Assembly: GCA_900208305.1 (NCBI GenBank)
Contig: OAPG01000008.1
Span: 186,001 to 250,000, forward strand
DNA: 64,000 bases
Direction: 5' to 3'
Source of the DNA: Melanopsichium pennsylvanicum
Lineage: Eukaryota > Basidiomycota > Ustilaginomycetes > Ustilaginales
In this document: piece by piece, positions 53,571-63,491 of the stretch
Layout of the letters: every line of letters begins with the position of its first letter
Position numbering within the stretch: position 1 is the stretch's first letter
Position numbers and translations under genes: made by a program
The notes under the pieces: generated by a model
Told to the model about the DNA's origin: nothing
The model's input: the letters and a program-made list of their open reading frames with translations, nothing else
The model's database searches: none

Positions 53571-54995
53571 ATGCAAACATTCCGCAACACCACAAGCAAT
53601 CTCCGTCTCCTGCCTCGCTTTGCTCCACTCTACCTGCCCCGAACCCCTCACATCCCATCAAGAAGGACCTTGTCCACCATGTCGATAGCGGATGCAGACC
53701 TCAAATCCCTCACAACCCAAGTTAAGAACAAGTTTGACATCGCCATAGAGCACGGAGATGCATTTTTCTACCCTTCCGAGAGGATCACACTCCAAGAATC
53801 CGAGCAGACTGGTGTCTTGTGGCAGATCCGCACCGTTCCTGCCCTTCTTAAGAAGCCAAAGGCCAACGACTCTGCATCCAACGATGACCATACCAAAAAG
53901 CAGGAAAAGCCTCAGCAGAACAAAGCAGATGTGTTTGCTCCGCCTTATGTTCCAAATCTCCACGTCAAAGATCTGGGCGAACATACATTGCTGTTGAACA
54001 AATTCTGTGTGGTTCCACAACACTTTTTGATGGTCACGCGAGAGTTTGCTTCTCAGGACCTACCTCCTTCACCTCAAACCTTGTCTCTCGCATACCGTAT
54101 CGTATCAGCCCATCGCGCAACGAACGGTACCGAACTTTTGGCATTCTACAATTGCGGTGCTACCTCTGGTGCCTCCCAACCTCACCGTCATCTTCAATTC
54201 GTCCAATGCCCACCTTTAGACACAACCAGCTCCGAAGCCATAGACTCAGGTCGACTCAGCGAAGCTGATCAAGACAAGATCACTCAAACCGATTACAAAA
54301 TTCCTGTAGAATCTCTTCTAGAAAGGATAGAGAAAGATGGAAAGGAGCAAGACAGCGTTCACGCTTTGCCTTTAGCTTGGCAGCACTTCGTTGTGCTATT
54401 GAATCCGACAGCGCAGATGAACAAGGTTGAACCAGAAATGGAGAGGTATATTGGCAACAAGTTTATGGGATTGTTAGACGCTTTGTTCAGAGCGAGGATG
54501 TTTGCCAGTGATGAACAGAAGAAAAAGAATCAGCAGCAGCAGCAGAATGCAACAAGACCGGCTTTCAACATTCTCATCACCAAAAGGGCAATGCATTTGA
54601 TCCCGAGATCCCAAGAGGAATATACGGAGCTTCCGGGTAAAAGTACAAGTCAAGGCAAGATTGGAAATCTCTCTATCAATTCTCTCGGTAAGTGCCAAGC
54701 ACAACCAGATGTCTCTCTTAACACCATTCGCTCTCTTCGCGATCGAGGCAGTGAGCACGATTGAGAGCGATAAAATTAAACATCTTATAGCTGACAGTCT
54801 TTAGATTCTCTCTTAACGTTCTTTGTTTGGCGTATTGCAGGTTATGCAGGCTTTATGCTCACCCGGTCGCTCGAAGAACAAGATGCGCTCAAGAGCATAT
54901 CCGTCGGCGGCGTCGAAGAGGTTTTAAAACTGACAGGTGTACCTCCAGTACAAGACGTGACTGTTCAGACTGGGCTGCCTACTACAAACATGTAA
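53571..54995 (+). CDS. Diadenosine tetraphosphate (Ap4A) phosphorylase / ATP adenylyltransferase
   Basis: Cleaves Ap4A with phosphate to ADP and ATP (Apa1/Apa2 family, HIT superfamily). Two exons: 53571-54687 and 54841-54995; the 153-base intron runs from GTAAGT to TTGCAG. The join completes SLG-YAGFMLTRSLEEQDAL, the normal Apa C-terminus; the unspliced frame would end early. Total 423 residues. The catalytic HIT-like motif SQPHRHLQF is at about 203-210, with LLNKFCVVPQHFLMVTREF upstream. The N-terminus has two candidate Mets: at 53571 (MQTFRNTTSNLRLLPRF, Arg-rich and without acidic residues, presequence-like up to RRTLST) and at 53679 (MSIADADLK), which matches the usual cytosolic start. Confidence 0.9.
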
Positions 54996-55376
54996 TCGCC
55001 ACCCTGTCTACACTTTTCAAGGTCGATTCAAGTGCATTCAAATCAAGACTTCAATTCGATGCTGTGACTCAAAGAGCAAAAGAGGTGTGTGTGGGTGTTT
55101 GTGTTTTTGCGCTTTCACAGTGCTTTCGTCGCGGTCGACGACAAACCGACCTGGACCGACACTTGGATTGAGAGGCAAACTTTGCGATCGCTGTCTCAGG
55201 TTGGGAAAGAATTGAGCGGGAAGGATTGCATTGGAAAGAAAAGTATGAGCCGAATATATATTACAATTAGAATAAGGGATGAAAGATTGCCACCTTGATT
55301 CGTGTTCCACTCTTGTCGTTGAACGAAAAAAAGGGCGGCGGTCTAACTGCATCGAGTGCTGTCTGATGGTGTAGAT
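54996..55376. other. Intergenic, convergent
   Basis: 381 bases between the Ap4A phosphorylase and MPC2 stops. Nothing recognisable. Confidence 0.7.
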
Positions 55377-55937
55377 TTACTTTGAAGTCATGGGAAGCTT
55401 TTCGTGTGAAAGCTTGTTCTCAGCTTCATGAACCTTGTCTGCAACTGCGGCCTGAACTGGATGTTGTCGTCGGTAATCCCAGACTCGGTAGAGCTGAGCG
55501 AGACCGGAGCATCCCACGAAGAAGTTGACGGCGGCAAGCGAATAGTTGATAGGAGTGATGACGAGAGAGTAGCGAACCCAGATCACGCCTGTGGCTGCAA
55601 GAGCGACGTTTTGAGGAACAGAGATCTTGTCAGCAGGTCGAGAAAGGTCCTTGAGTCCTGCAGCGACCAGACACCATTTCATGAGTGGGGCCCAGAAGAA
55701 GACTGTTCACGGAGCGAAGAATGAATGAGGAAAAGACGAGATAGAGCAAGGCAAGTATGAAGAATCAGTGATCAAGAGTCTTGCTAGCCGATGGACCGAG
55801 AATCTGCGCTGCTATTCACACGGCGGGAAAGGGCTATTAACTTGGAGCTGAGGTGGTTGCAGTGGAGACATACCAGTCTTTGGCCCCGCGGGGTGGTTCA
55901 TGAATGCCTGGAATTTGGATCCTGTTGCCGATGCCAT
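55377..55937 (-). CDS. MPC2: Mitochondrial pyruvate carrier subunit 2 (MPC2/3 type)
   Basis: Inner-membrane pyruvate carrier subunit, working as a heterodimer with MPC1. Two exons: 55937-55874 and 55702-55377; the 171-base intron runs from GTATGT to GAACAG. The first exon gives MASATGSKFQAFMNHPAGPK, and the join restores the hallmark KTVFFWAPLMKWCLVAAGL. Total 129 residues, the normal length. Further conserved segments are ISVPQNVALAATGVIWVRYS and NYSLAAVNFFVGCSGLAQLY, covering the membrane helices. MPC2 rather than MPC1 is indicated by the FWAPLMKW and NVALAATG pattern. Confidence 0.94.
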
Positions 55938-56574
55938 CTTGAATGTGTTATGTGTTTGGTATCTCGGAGTGGTACTGACGAGCGGTGCGTTCTGTTGACT
56001 GAGCGGGCTGAAATGCGCGTGACTACGAAGGAAAGAGCGGTGGACAGGATGATTTTGCGGTAGCAGGGTGGGGGTAATGTGAGTATCAGAGACGTATTTT
56101 CGACGAGGACGACCATGTTCGAGTTCCAGAGATAGTCTGTGCTCTCACCCAAATTTCTGTCCTCGGCCCCAACCCAATCACGATTTTCGGTCGAGTCAAG
56201 CAGCCATCGCGTCGAAATCGGGCTCGATTTCAAGGTGACGAGATCTAGACAAACCTAACAGCGTCTTGGATTTTTATAGTAACTAAGGCTTGTCATCATG
56301 CGTGATCATCACCACTGCAGTCTGGCTCACTTGGTGCAGCCCGGCTTTGCGCTTTGCCTTCAAATCCCTGGCTGGCAAACAGCCTTTAATTGCGCAACCG
56401 CTGAGAACCCTTTGTCCACAAAAGGCGAAGCGATATCAGTTTTCATTAAATTATGGAGAGAGCAGTCGCTTTCGCACAGTTCACCCCACACAACTCTTAT
56501 TTCGCTCCTTCCCAGGTCAATAGCTACACCAATCTATCACCTGAGCATTTCACCCATATTCATACGGCTCCTAG
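55938..56574. promoter_or_regulatory. MPC2 upstream region
   Basis: 637 bases upstream of MPC2. No supported gene. Confidence 0.45.
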
Positions 56575-56679
56575 CAACCTGTAATCCGGCCTTCACAAGC
56601 AAGGCCTCAGTCATACACTGATGGGCCCGGGTCACTCGGCGACGGCTTCTGCCTTCGGCCCGGCCACCTCGAATCTTGC

Positions 56680-57244
56680 ATGCCCAATTTGCCGGGCGGC
56701 TTGAACATGATGTCCCAATTCCGCTGGACCATTCATTCTTCATTATACCATCGCTGGCCTAGCCCCCACATCCGATATATAGTATCTGACCAGCTGAAGG
56801 AGGCGGTCGAAATTGTCAATCTGCACCATAGCTTTACCCTGCCTCCGGAAGTCAAGCCTTCTTTCCTCCTTTCACAGGCTGAGATGCATCGAATCGAAAC
56901 CGATCTGAACCCTTCACAAGCGTTGAGTGTCGAGCATATTCTCAATAAAGTCTTCGAGATCAGCAGTCCCCCGTGTCCGCTCCTGAGTGACGGAGTGATC
57001 TTTGGCAGCATCATCGCTGCTGCTTTGGAGGTTCTCGCCTTCGACAAAGACGAGGTTCGTCTAGAGCCGCGCGAATTCGAAGCACTCTAGTGCGGACTTT
57101 GGTGCACTCAAGCTGGCTGGCAGCTCTTTGTACCAGGGAGCCAGAGACGCTGTCATGGTATCAGCACGACTTGCCTTTGGCAATTCTGCGGCACCGCTAA
57201 GGGACGTTACGTCCGCCCTCGTCGCTATCCAGGAACGGCTGTAA
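56680..57244 (+). pseudogene. Possible small gene broken by a +1 frameshift; unknown family
   Basis: From the ATG at 56680 a 136-codon frame runs to a TAG at 57088-57090, with protein-like composition (amphipathic LKEAVEIVNLHHSFTLPPEV, ALSVEHILNKVFEI). The +1 frame then carries on without a break from 57089 to a TAA at 57242. It encodes SADFGALKLAGSSLYQGARD, AVMVSARLAFGN and TSALVAIQERL, a similar helical style. The two pieces together would be about 187 codons. I recognise no family and see no plausible intron at the junction. This could be a decayed gene, a sequencing indel in a real gene, or coincidence. Confidence 0.35.
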
Positions 57245-57509
57245 CAGGTTGTATATATGACATAGGATGAAGTCAAAGACAGCCAAAACCACTCGCCGCA
57301 ACTCTCCCTTCACGCGTACAATGCGGAACTCGTTCTTGCCAGCCGCTCCTCGTTCGGGCAAATTTCGCTCCAACCACATCAAAGGTTGCGTTGTATCACA
57401 TCCTGCGTCATACTATCTGAGCTCGCTGCACCATGATTGAGCCGTGATGGTAAAACAAAAGTACAAAAGACGATAGCAAACGAAGAGAACGTGTGAATTG
57501 ATGGGCGCG
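57245..57509. other. Spacer downstream of PRM1
   Basis: 265 bases with no visible feature between the possible pseudogene and the PRM1 stop codon. Confidence 0.6.
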
Positions 57510-60500
57510 CTACCAAGCGTAGAAAGATATCGATTGAGGCGATCTAATCGCCTGCTGCTGTTGGCCGTAGCCACCAGGTGCATCGCCAAAGGCGTAACTC
57601 TCTTCTCCTTTCGCATCGCCACGACTAAGCATACTCGAGCGATTGAGACTCACTTCTCTTCCTCCAGCACTGGGTTCTCCTTCATTGGCCTGTGTCGGTA
57701 TTGGAATAGGACTCCTCCCGCCCATCCAGGCTTGTCCCGGCATCAATTCCAAAGTCTCCCTATACTTCGCGCATCCCTCCGCTTTGCCCTTCACATCAAC
57801 TTGATTCGCTCCGGAAAAGCTGTCTCGGCCCGCTGTCGACAGGTGCGAGGGGAAATGAGGCGTGGTAGCGGAGGCAACTGGGGAGCAACCGAACAATCTC
57901 TCAAACCTCTCCTGCGAGGTCTCTCCTTCCATAGTCTCCGCTTTCCCTCCTTTTGCTGCTTCATCGTCGATGCTGAGCTTGGCTAAGAAAGAGAGCCAAG
58001 AACTACGCTTCTCTAATGTCGATATTCGATCTGGCTGAGCTTGACAGACGGAAAGCACAGTGTCCCGAACAGAAGCTGCCACTTGACGTAACGGTGTTGG
58101 TTGCTGCCGAGTTTCAGGTGACGAGGTGGTGAGAGAATGATGAATTTGGAAAGGGTATGAGATAGAGTCTTTGATTACGTGTGTCCGTTTTGAGCTGTTC
58201 GAGTGGGCGATGCTGATTCGGCGCGATGGTGGGGGATGTATATCCTTGTTGACTCTCGCAGGGGATCGAGTTTTGGTGATGAAGGGCGATACTCTTCCTA
58301 AGCGGCCAGGGCCGTGATGGGGTTTGAGGAACCTCAGGAACCAGGTGATAGGATTTTGAGGAGCGCTTTCAAGGTTTCGACGAAGCTCTTTGTCTACCTC
58401 GTCTGGGTCTCCTTTTTCTCCCATGCTCTTTGTGCCGTCGATGGGGTCATATGCACCAAGTCTTTGATCAGCAAGTATGGCATACACCACAACCAACATC
58501 CCAATAAGCAGGATAGCCAAGTATACACCGACTAAGATCAGAAACATCAACTTCTCCTGCTTTAAGTGTTTCTCGTACCTACTTTTTACCTGGCCAACTA
58601 TACCTCCATGATCTCCGTCGCCGCCGCTCCCGGCCAATGCCTCTCGCACGGGCGCCAAAACCATCTCTCCCTCCTGACCTTTCAGCATAAGCACATCCGC
58701 AGACACCAAGTCAAAGCTCACATGAGCATTATCGCTGATCCACGTCAATGCCTTCTCTATGCCCTTCACTTTTTGCCCCACTATACACTGGACGAAAGTC
58801 TGAAGTGGGGCATTGAACGGCGTTCCCCCAAACGTCGTTGTCAGCGCATCAGTGATGCCGTCCAAGAATTCGTTCAAAGTCGAATTCATTGTGAACGTAG
58901 TGGTGTTGACCCAGGAGAAAACATGTGAGTTGAGCTCGGTTTGGACGTCCAGGATCACAGCGTTGGCTGATTGCGAGAATTCATACGAGGCGTTTTGAGT
59001 ATGTGTGTTGACCATGTCAACGATTTCCGACGAGAGGTGGGTGAGCGACGTGTTGATATCGTTCGTGTACGAGTGCGTCAGACGGTGCAGTAAAAAGGAT
59101 TGGAGCATGACGGAGAGAAGCCCAAGCAAGCCTGTGAAGAGACACGCCAGTGCGGCTGGGTGAGATACGAATGAAACGAACCAGGACACCCTATCTTGGG
59201 CACGTTTTGTTCGTATACCAACGCGATTGCAGAAAGAGAGAGAGAACGAGGATACGAGCGGATGTCGAGAAATGGCTAGGAGTTGAGTGAGATTTCTTGT
59301 CTGAAGCACATCGTCGGGCTCCTTTCCATCTGGATGGTGTTGTTGATCTTGAGAAGTCTGGGCCAGCCAAACCATTCTGGTACGTTCGATGCTTTTCATT
59401 TCCCTATTCCACTTCCACCATTCCCAACATATTGCCACCAAAATCACCACCACCGCCACCAACGCTAACATGACCAAGCTCCAATGCGCCACATCCTTTA
59501 CCGCCTGCCCGAGGTGATCTATCGGAGTGGTATCGATCCTATCGCAAAAGCTGACATTCCTCATCTCTGGTAGAGGGAAAACGCTCTGATTGAACGTGAA
59601 CCCCATGAGCGTTTCGTTGACTTCCGTCTTCATTGCTTCGAATGGCGTCTCTATGAGTGCGTCCATCTTATCCTTTAGCTGTTGAAGCGTGGGCAAGGTC
59701 GCATTAAGTTTCAAGAGGCCATCCTCGATTTCGTGAGGTAAGGTAACGTTGTCTAGCGCCGTTAATGCTGGAACTGAGATGGTAGGAGCTTGAATATGCT
59801 GACCGAACACTCTCACCACGTCATTGATGCCGGAAACTGCGGTAGCTAAAAGAGTATTGATTCCCGATACAGACTCTTGTATAGCAGCCCTGATGCCTTG
59901 AAAAATCCCAGTGAGAGCTTCAGAGATCAACTGCACAGCCTCGATGAGCACTGCCAGGCTTCCTCGGACCAAGAGTTCCAAAAAGCATAGAAAGAGGCTT
60001 CGATAGCTATCAACAAAGTAGATCAGGATATTTTCGATAGCTGTCATGCTCAGGTCGAACACCCGGGCTGCGCCATGGACGGTAGACGTGATACTGGAGG
60101 CGAGGTGAGCGTTGGTGGAGCTTGCTAAGAAATGCGGAAGGGAGGCAATTAGGGAGGCAGTGGCTTCGATGTTTGTACATGAGGATAAGAGGTTGGATTT
60201 GGCGGTGATAACAGAGGAAGTCATATCAGTAGAGGAAGAGATGAGGCGAAATGCAACGAACAGGAGTGAGATGAGGGGAATGCATATGGGGCTTAATAGT
60301 ACGCGGGCGCGAAGTCCAACGTAGGGAGCCAGAGTTGGTGAACGCATGCTCGTGGCGGGTGATGGCGAGGGGAAGTTGTGTTGGCTGTATGGTGGAGAAG
60401 CAAGCGCTCTCTGGGTAAGTAGGTACGAGGGTGGCTCGTCTAGGTGTGCATTTGATATGCTTGCTGGTGGTGAAGGCATCGTCGGCGTGCAAAGAGCCAT

Positions 60501-60512
60501 CAGATCTTTCAC
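57510..60512 (-). CDS. PRM1: Plasma membrane fusion protein Prm1
   Basis: Multispanning membrane protein that promotes plasma-membrane fusion of mating cells in fungi. A single exon of 1000 residues, longer than yeast Prm1 (about 660) mainly through a Pro/Ser-rich N-terminus (1-65) and a cytosolic tail of about 300 residues. Membrane segments are near 70-92 (LLSPICIPLISLLFVAFRLI), 165-195, 352-378 (WSLVMLALVAVVVILVAICW), 458-482 and 662-690. The extracellular loops carry several N-x-S/T sites (NVTLPHE, NATLPTL, NQSVFPL, NTTTFTMNSTL) and conserved cysteines (SFCDRID, FVQCIVG), as in Prm1. Cys and glycosite placement supports the family. An upstream Met at 60512 and one at about 60479 (MPSPPA) are both possible starts. 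Confidence 0.85.
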   Translation of the reverse strand: MKDLMALCTPTMPSPPASISNAHLDEPPSYLLTQRALASPPYSQHNFPSPSPATSMRSPTLAPYVGLRARVLLSPICIPLISLLFVAFRLISSSTDMTSSVITAKSNLLSSCTNIEATASLIASLPHFLASSTNAHLASSITSTVHGAARVFDLSMTAIENILIYFVDSYRSLFLCFLELLVRGSLAVLIEAVQLISEALTGIFQGIRAAIQESVSGINTLLATAVSGINDVVRVFGQHIQAPTISVPALTALDNVTLPHEIEDGLLKLNATLPTLQQLKDKMDALIETPFEAMKTEVNETLMGFTFNQSVFPLPEMRNVSFCDRIDTTPIDHLGQAVKDVAHWSLVMLALVAVVVILVAICWEWWKWNREMKSIERTRMVWLAQTSQDQQHHPDGKEPDDVLQTRNLTQLLAISRHPLVSSFSLSFCNRVGIRTKRAQDRVSWFVSFVSHPAALACLFTGLLGLLSVMLQSFLLHRLTHSYTNDINTSLTHLSSEIVDMVNTHTQNASYEFSQSANAVILDVQTELNSHVFSWVNTTTFTMNSTLNEFLDGITDALTTTFGGTPFNAPLQTFVQCIVGQKVKGIEKALTWISDNAHVSFDLVSADVLMLKGQEGEMVLAPVREALAGSGGDGDHGGIVGQVKSRYEKHLKQEKLMFLILVGVYLAILLIGMLVVVYAILADQRLGAYDPIDGTKSMGEKGDPDEVDKELRRNLESAPQNPITWFLRFLKPHHGPGRLGRVSPFITKTRSPARVNKDIHPPPSRRISIAHSNSSKRTHVIKDSISYPFQIHHSLTTSSPETRQQPTPLRQVAASVRDTVLSVCQAQPDRISTLEKRSSWLSFLAKLSIDDEAAKGGKAETMEGETSQERFERLFGCSPVASATTPHFPSHLSTAGRDSFSGANQVDVKGKAEGCAKYRETLELMPGQAWMGGRSPIPIPTQANEGEPSAGGREVSLNRSSMLSRGDAKGEESYAFGDAPGGYGQQQQAIRSPQSISFYAW

Positions 60513-61521
60513 GAAGTGAGTGATTGTGAGAGAGAAGGATCCGGAGTGGAGAGGAGGTCAAGGAAGGGTGGCGATAAAAGGCTTTCGTTACCTCTGAAGG
60601 TGGTGCAGGACCTCAGTCGGAGTCAAGTGTCTTCGAACCTGCTTTATCTGTAGGTCTCGACCTTCTTGAAAAGGGAGAGCCGTGTCATCATGCTGAGACT
60701 CGACGGTTGAAAGAGCAGGGACAAAGAGACATCGACCGTACGCCGGCTTGCACTGGGGTTTCGGCACGGTCAACATCAGACGTTGAAAGGGTCGGACTTG
60801 CACGCTTTGTGCCTGTTGTTCAAAGTCGCAACGTCGTCCCTTTGTTCTCGTTGGGGAGAAATGCTTTGTTTGACAGCTTTGATTGATGAGCCCAATTTCC
60901 TCTCTGTGAATTCTCTCCTCTTCGTCGACGCGTAAGAACAAAGGGACAACCCCCGCCTCCCCATCACCAACGCCCCACTTTTTACCCATGCGCACCTTTC
61001 TCTGGCTGTGGTAAGCTTTGTGAGCCTCATCTACGCAACTCGAAGCGCAAAGGCAAGCACGCGGCTCAGTGGAAGCGTAGCCGCAAGATACAGTAGCAGA
61101 ATGGCTTCGATGAAGTAAGCCAAGAAGGAAGAAAGCGAAACAGGAAAGCTATCTGCTTCCCTCTGATACGCTCAGCATCGCTGCTTGGACCCTGCATATG
61201 AAATTTGGACTCAGCACTCTCCTTTCTCAACCTTGAACGTCTTTGTATTACTGTACCTGGTATCACCGATTAAGCTTTGCTGAAAAACATCCCATTGAAG
61301 CAAAGCGCAATAGCTCCATTGTCTGCCATCCATGGTGCTCGACCATGGCTATATACATTGCCAATCTTTGCCGCAAATCACCAACGGACAGCTTACACAC
61401 ACACACATAGCCTAGATTGAAATAAGTTGGGCGATCTCTTCTGCGCCAGTGCGTTGATGAGCTGGGTATACGTATGATTGGTGATAGCTAGAACTGTGAG
61501 GCAGCGATCAGCATTGAGCGA
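60513..61521. promoter_or_regulatory. PRM1 upstream region
   Basis: About 1 kb between the PRM1 start and the upstream phosphatase stop, same strand. The 135-codon ORF at 60588-60995 (minus) shows no conserved features and is not called. No clear pheromone-response repeat was identified by eye. Confidence 0.5.
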
Positions 61522-62721
61522 TCAAAGCCACAGGTCCTTTTCGACCGAACTAAGAATCTTTGGTCGTCTTCCCCTGTACAGCGCGGTCAAAACCTCCGTT
61601 TCCCGCCAGAGCTTCTGCCCCTCAGCCGTGACCCTCCCTTCCACCGGCATCAGCTCGAAATCGACTACCAATGCACTCTGCTCACCACCATATGCCCTAC
61701 TGATACCTGTATCGATCAACATGATCGCGTTATCACACCTTGTCACAAATCCATCGAAATGAGGGGTGTGACCCATTACCAAATGCCTGACCCCCAAAGC
61801 TTGTCTTGCTTTATCCGCATTCACACAAGCCGTGTTTTCGGGATCTGATGCGTAACCGCGGTACCACAAAGGCCCAGACTCACTCCAGAGTTGCTTTTCT
61901 GCTTCAGTGGTATTTGTGGGTAGCCAAGAGGGGTGGCCCTGGGAGAGTGCTTTATGGAGAAAGCTTTGACCCAAAGTGTTGATGTGGTCAATTCCGAGTG
62001 AGGCATACTGCGGAGTGATGCCGCCGTGAACGAAAGACATTTTGGGCGGCACGTATTCGCTGGGCAGCCCTGTATGGTTGAGTGGTAATAAAGAGACCGT
62101 GTGGGTGACGTTGTACTGTTCAAGCCAATCTCTACCAATCCAACCTTTACTCGACATTGCATGCCTCCTCTCCTGTACATCACTGAAACTCTCAACATCA
62201 CCCTTGGTCACATACCTCCAGTCGCCCAAAGCATTCATGATCTCGTGATTACCAAGGCAGTTCTTCACTTCGCCTCCAGCTTCTCTCGCTTGCTGGCGTA
62301 AAGACATGAACAGGCGATACAGTGCAATCGTATCGTCTCCGCGATCAACAATGTCCCCAGTGGAGATGAGAACATCGTGACCAGCAGTCCAGGTGTAGTT
62401 GTGCGGTGAATTCGGCGAGGGTGGATTGGAGATGAGGACTCCGGCCATGGATAGGACGTTAAGCGCGTGTTGGAGATCCCCGTGCAAATCAGCGACAGCG
62501 ACGGTGCGGCGCGATATTGAGACTCTACCGTCGGCAAGCTGGGTGCCGCCGCCGAGAGAGCCAGACGTGTGTACATCAATGCTGGAGGAGGATGCATTTG
62601 AGGTGAATATAGAGGAAAGTGAAGGCGAGGACGTGGAAGCGTAGAAGCTGTAGCCCGTATACAGGCCCATACCTGTCAGGCCATAAAGGATGAATCTCAT
62701 TGCTGCGGCGGCCGCTGACAT
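61522..62721 (-). CDS. Shewanella-like (Shelph) metallophosphatase with N-terminal membrane anchor
   Basis: A calcineurin-like metallophosphoesterase of the bacterial-type Shelph branch found in fungi, plants and protists. A single exon of 399 residues. The N-terminus (AAAAAMRFILYGLTGMGLYT) looks like a signal anchor, so the catalytic domain may face the secretory lumen. All metal-binding motifs are present: VADLHGDLQHA, GDIVDRGDDT, CLGNHEIMNALGD, FVHGGITPQY and VMGHTPHFDG. The cysteine in place of a hydrophobic residue before GNHE, and HE-I-MN, fit Shelphs rather than PP1/PP2A. Several N-x-S/T sites are consistent with secretion. Substrate unknown; family members tested elsewhere prefer phosphotyrosine. 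Confidence 0.86.
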   Translation of the reverse strand: MSAAAAAMRFILYGLTGMGLYTGYSFYASTSSPSLSSIFTSNASSSSIDVHTSGSLGGGTQLADGRVSISRRTVAVADLHGDLQHALNVLSMAGVLISNPPSPNSPHNYTWTAGHDVLISTGDIVDRGDDTIALYRLFMSLRQQAREAGGEVKNCLGNHEIMNALGDWRYVTKGDVESFSDVQERRHAMSSKGWIGRDWLEQYNVTHTVSLLPLNHTGLPSEYVPPKMSFVHGGITPQYASLGIDHINTLGQSFLHKALSQGHPSWLPTNTTEAEKQLWSESGPLWYRGYASDPENTACVNADKARQALGVRHLVMGHTPHFDGFVTRCDNAIMLIDTGISRAYGGEQSALVVDFELMPVEGRVTAEGQKLWRETEVLTALYRGRRPKILSSVEKDLWL

Positions 62722-63491
62722 TGTGGGTGAGATGCAAGGCTCTCAGAGTTCACCGGTGAGCGGATGCGTGTGCTTGAGCGAGCCCAGCTCTCAAAGCCAA
62801 TAAATCGATTTGAATAAGGTGTTGCGAGAGGTCTGACGAGGAAGATGTGGGGTGGAAGGGGGGAGCAAAGGCTTACTCAGAAATCAGAAACGAGAGGTGA
62901 CGTGGACGGTGGTGGCGAAGGTAGTCGAAAAACTACAGAGTATTTTAAGGGTCCAACTGTTGTCCTCGGAAGGAAAAATTAAAGTGCGCACGTGCCGCTT
63001 ACGTCCTGCCGGTTAATTGTGTCTCGCCCCCAATCACCACACCACGACGCACGCATACGAATCCAGACCAGATGTGTGGCAACGACTGCATTGAACGGTG
63101 ACATGAGCACGAAAGACGATATGAAGGAGAGACAATTGGAGTTGGACCCAAAGAGAGTATGTGGTGAGAGAGTCTTTGAAAGAATGTGCTGTATAAATGG
63201 TAACATGACCGAAGCGTAAGGCCCAGAACGGAAAGAGTGCGTAGCTTTGTGTATGTACACGGCCAAGAAAAGATGTGGTGAATTGACTGGGACAAAGAAG
63301 ACGGGGGCAAGAGATTGTGTTAAAAGTGAATGAACTGCGCTGGGCCGGGGCAGTGTTTTAGAAAGGCCATCGAAACTGCGGAGGGGTATAGCCCTTTGCC
63401 CGCTCCACCACTGTTGCGATGTGGTGGTGGGCAAAGGTTCAAAAAGCGCTCGAAGGGAATCCACGGCAGGATCAGCCCCGTACTGGACGCA
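62722..63491. other. Intergenic
   Basis: 770 bases upstream of the phosphatase gene. No supported gene; the 161-codon minus-strand ORF at 62979-63464 lacks any protein-like pattern. Confidence 0.55.

Noticed and set aside
7897..56063. A functional cluster of mitochondrial genes
   Set aside because: About seven of the roughly 27 genes are mitochondrial or possibly so, but they are scattered, on both strands and in unrelated pathways. Chance is a sufficient explanation.
60588..60995. 135-codon minus-strand ORF upstream of PRM1
   Set aside because: No conserved segments, and an upstream position that fits a promoter or leader.
15628..61255. Recurring TACTGTA/TACAGTA heptamer in intergenic regions
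   Set aside because: I count roughly a dozen copies on the two strands. About eight are expected by chance in 64 kb, so there is no clear enrichment apart from the palindrome and cluster noted above.
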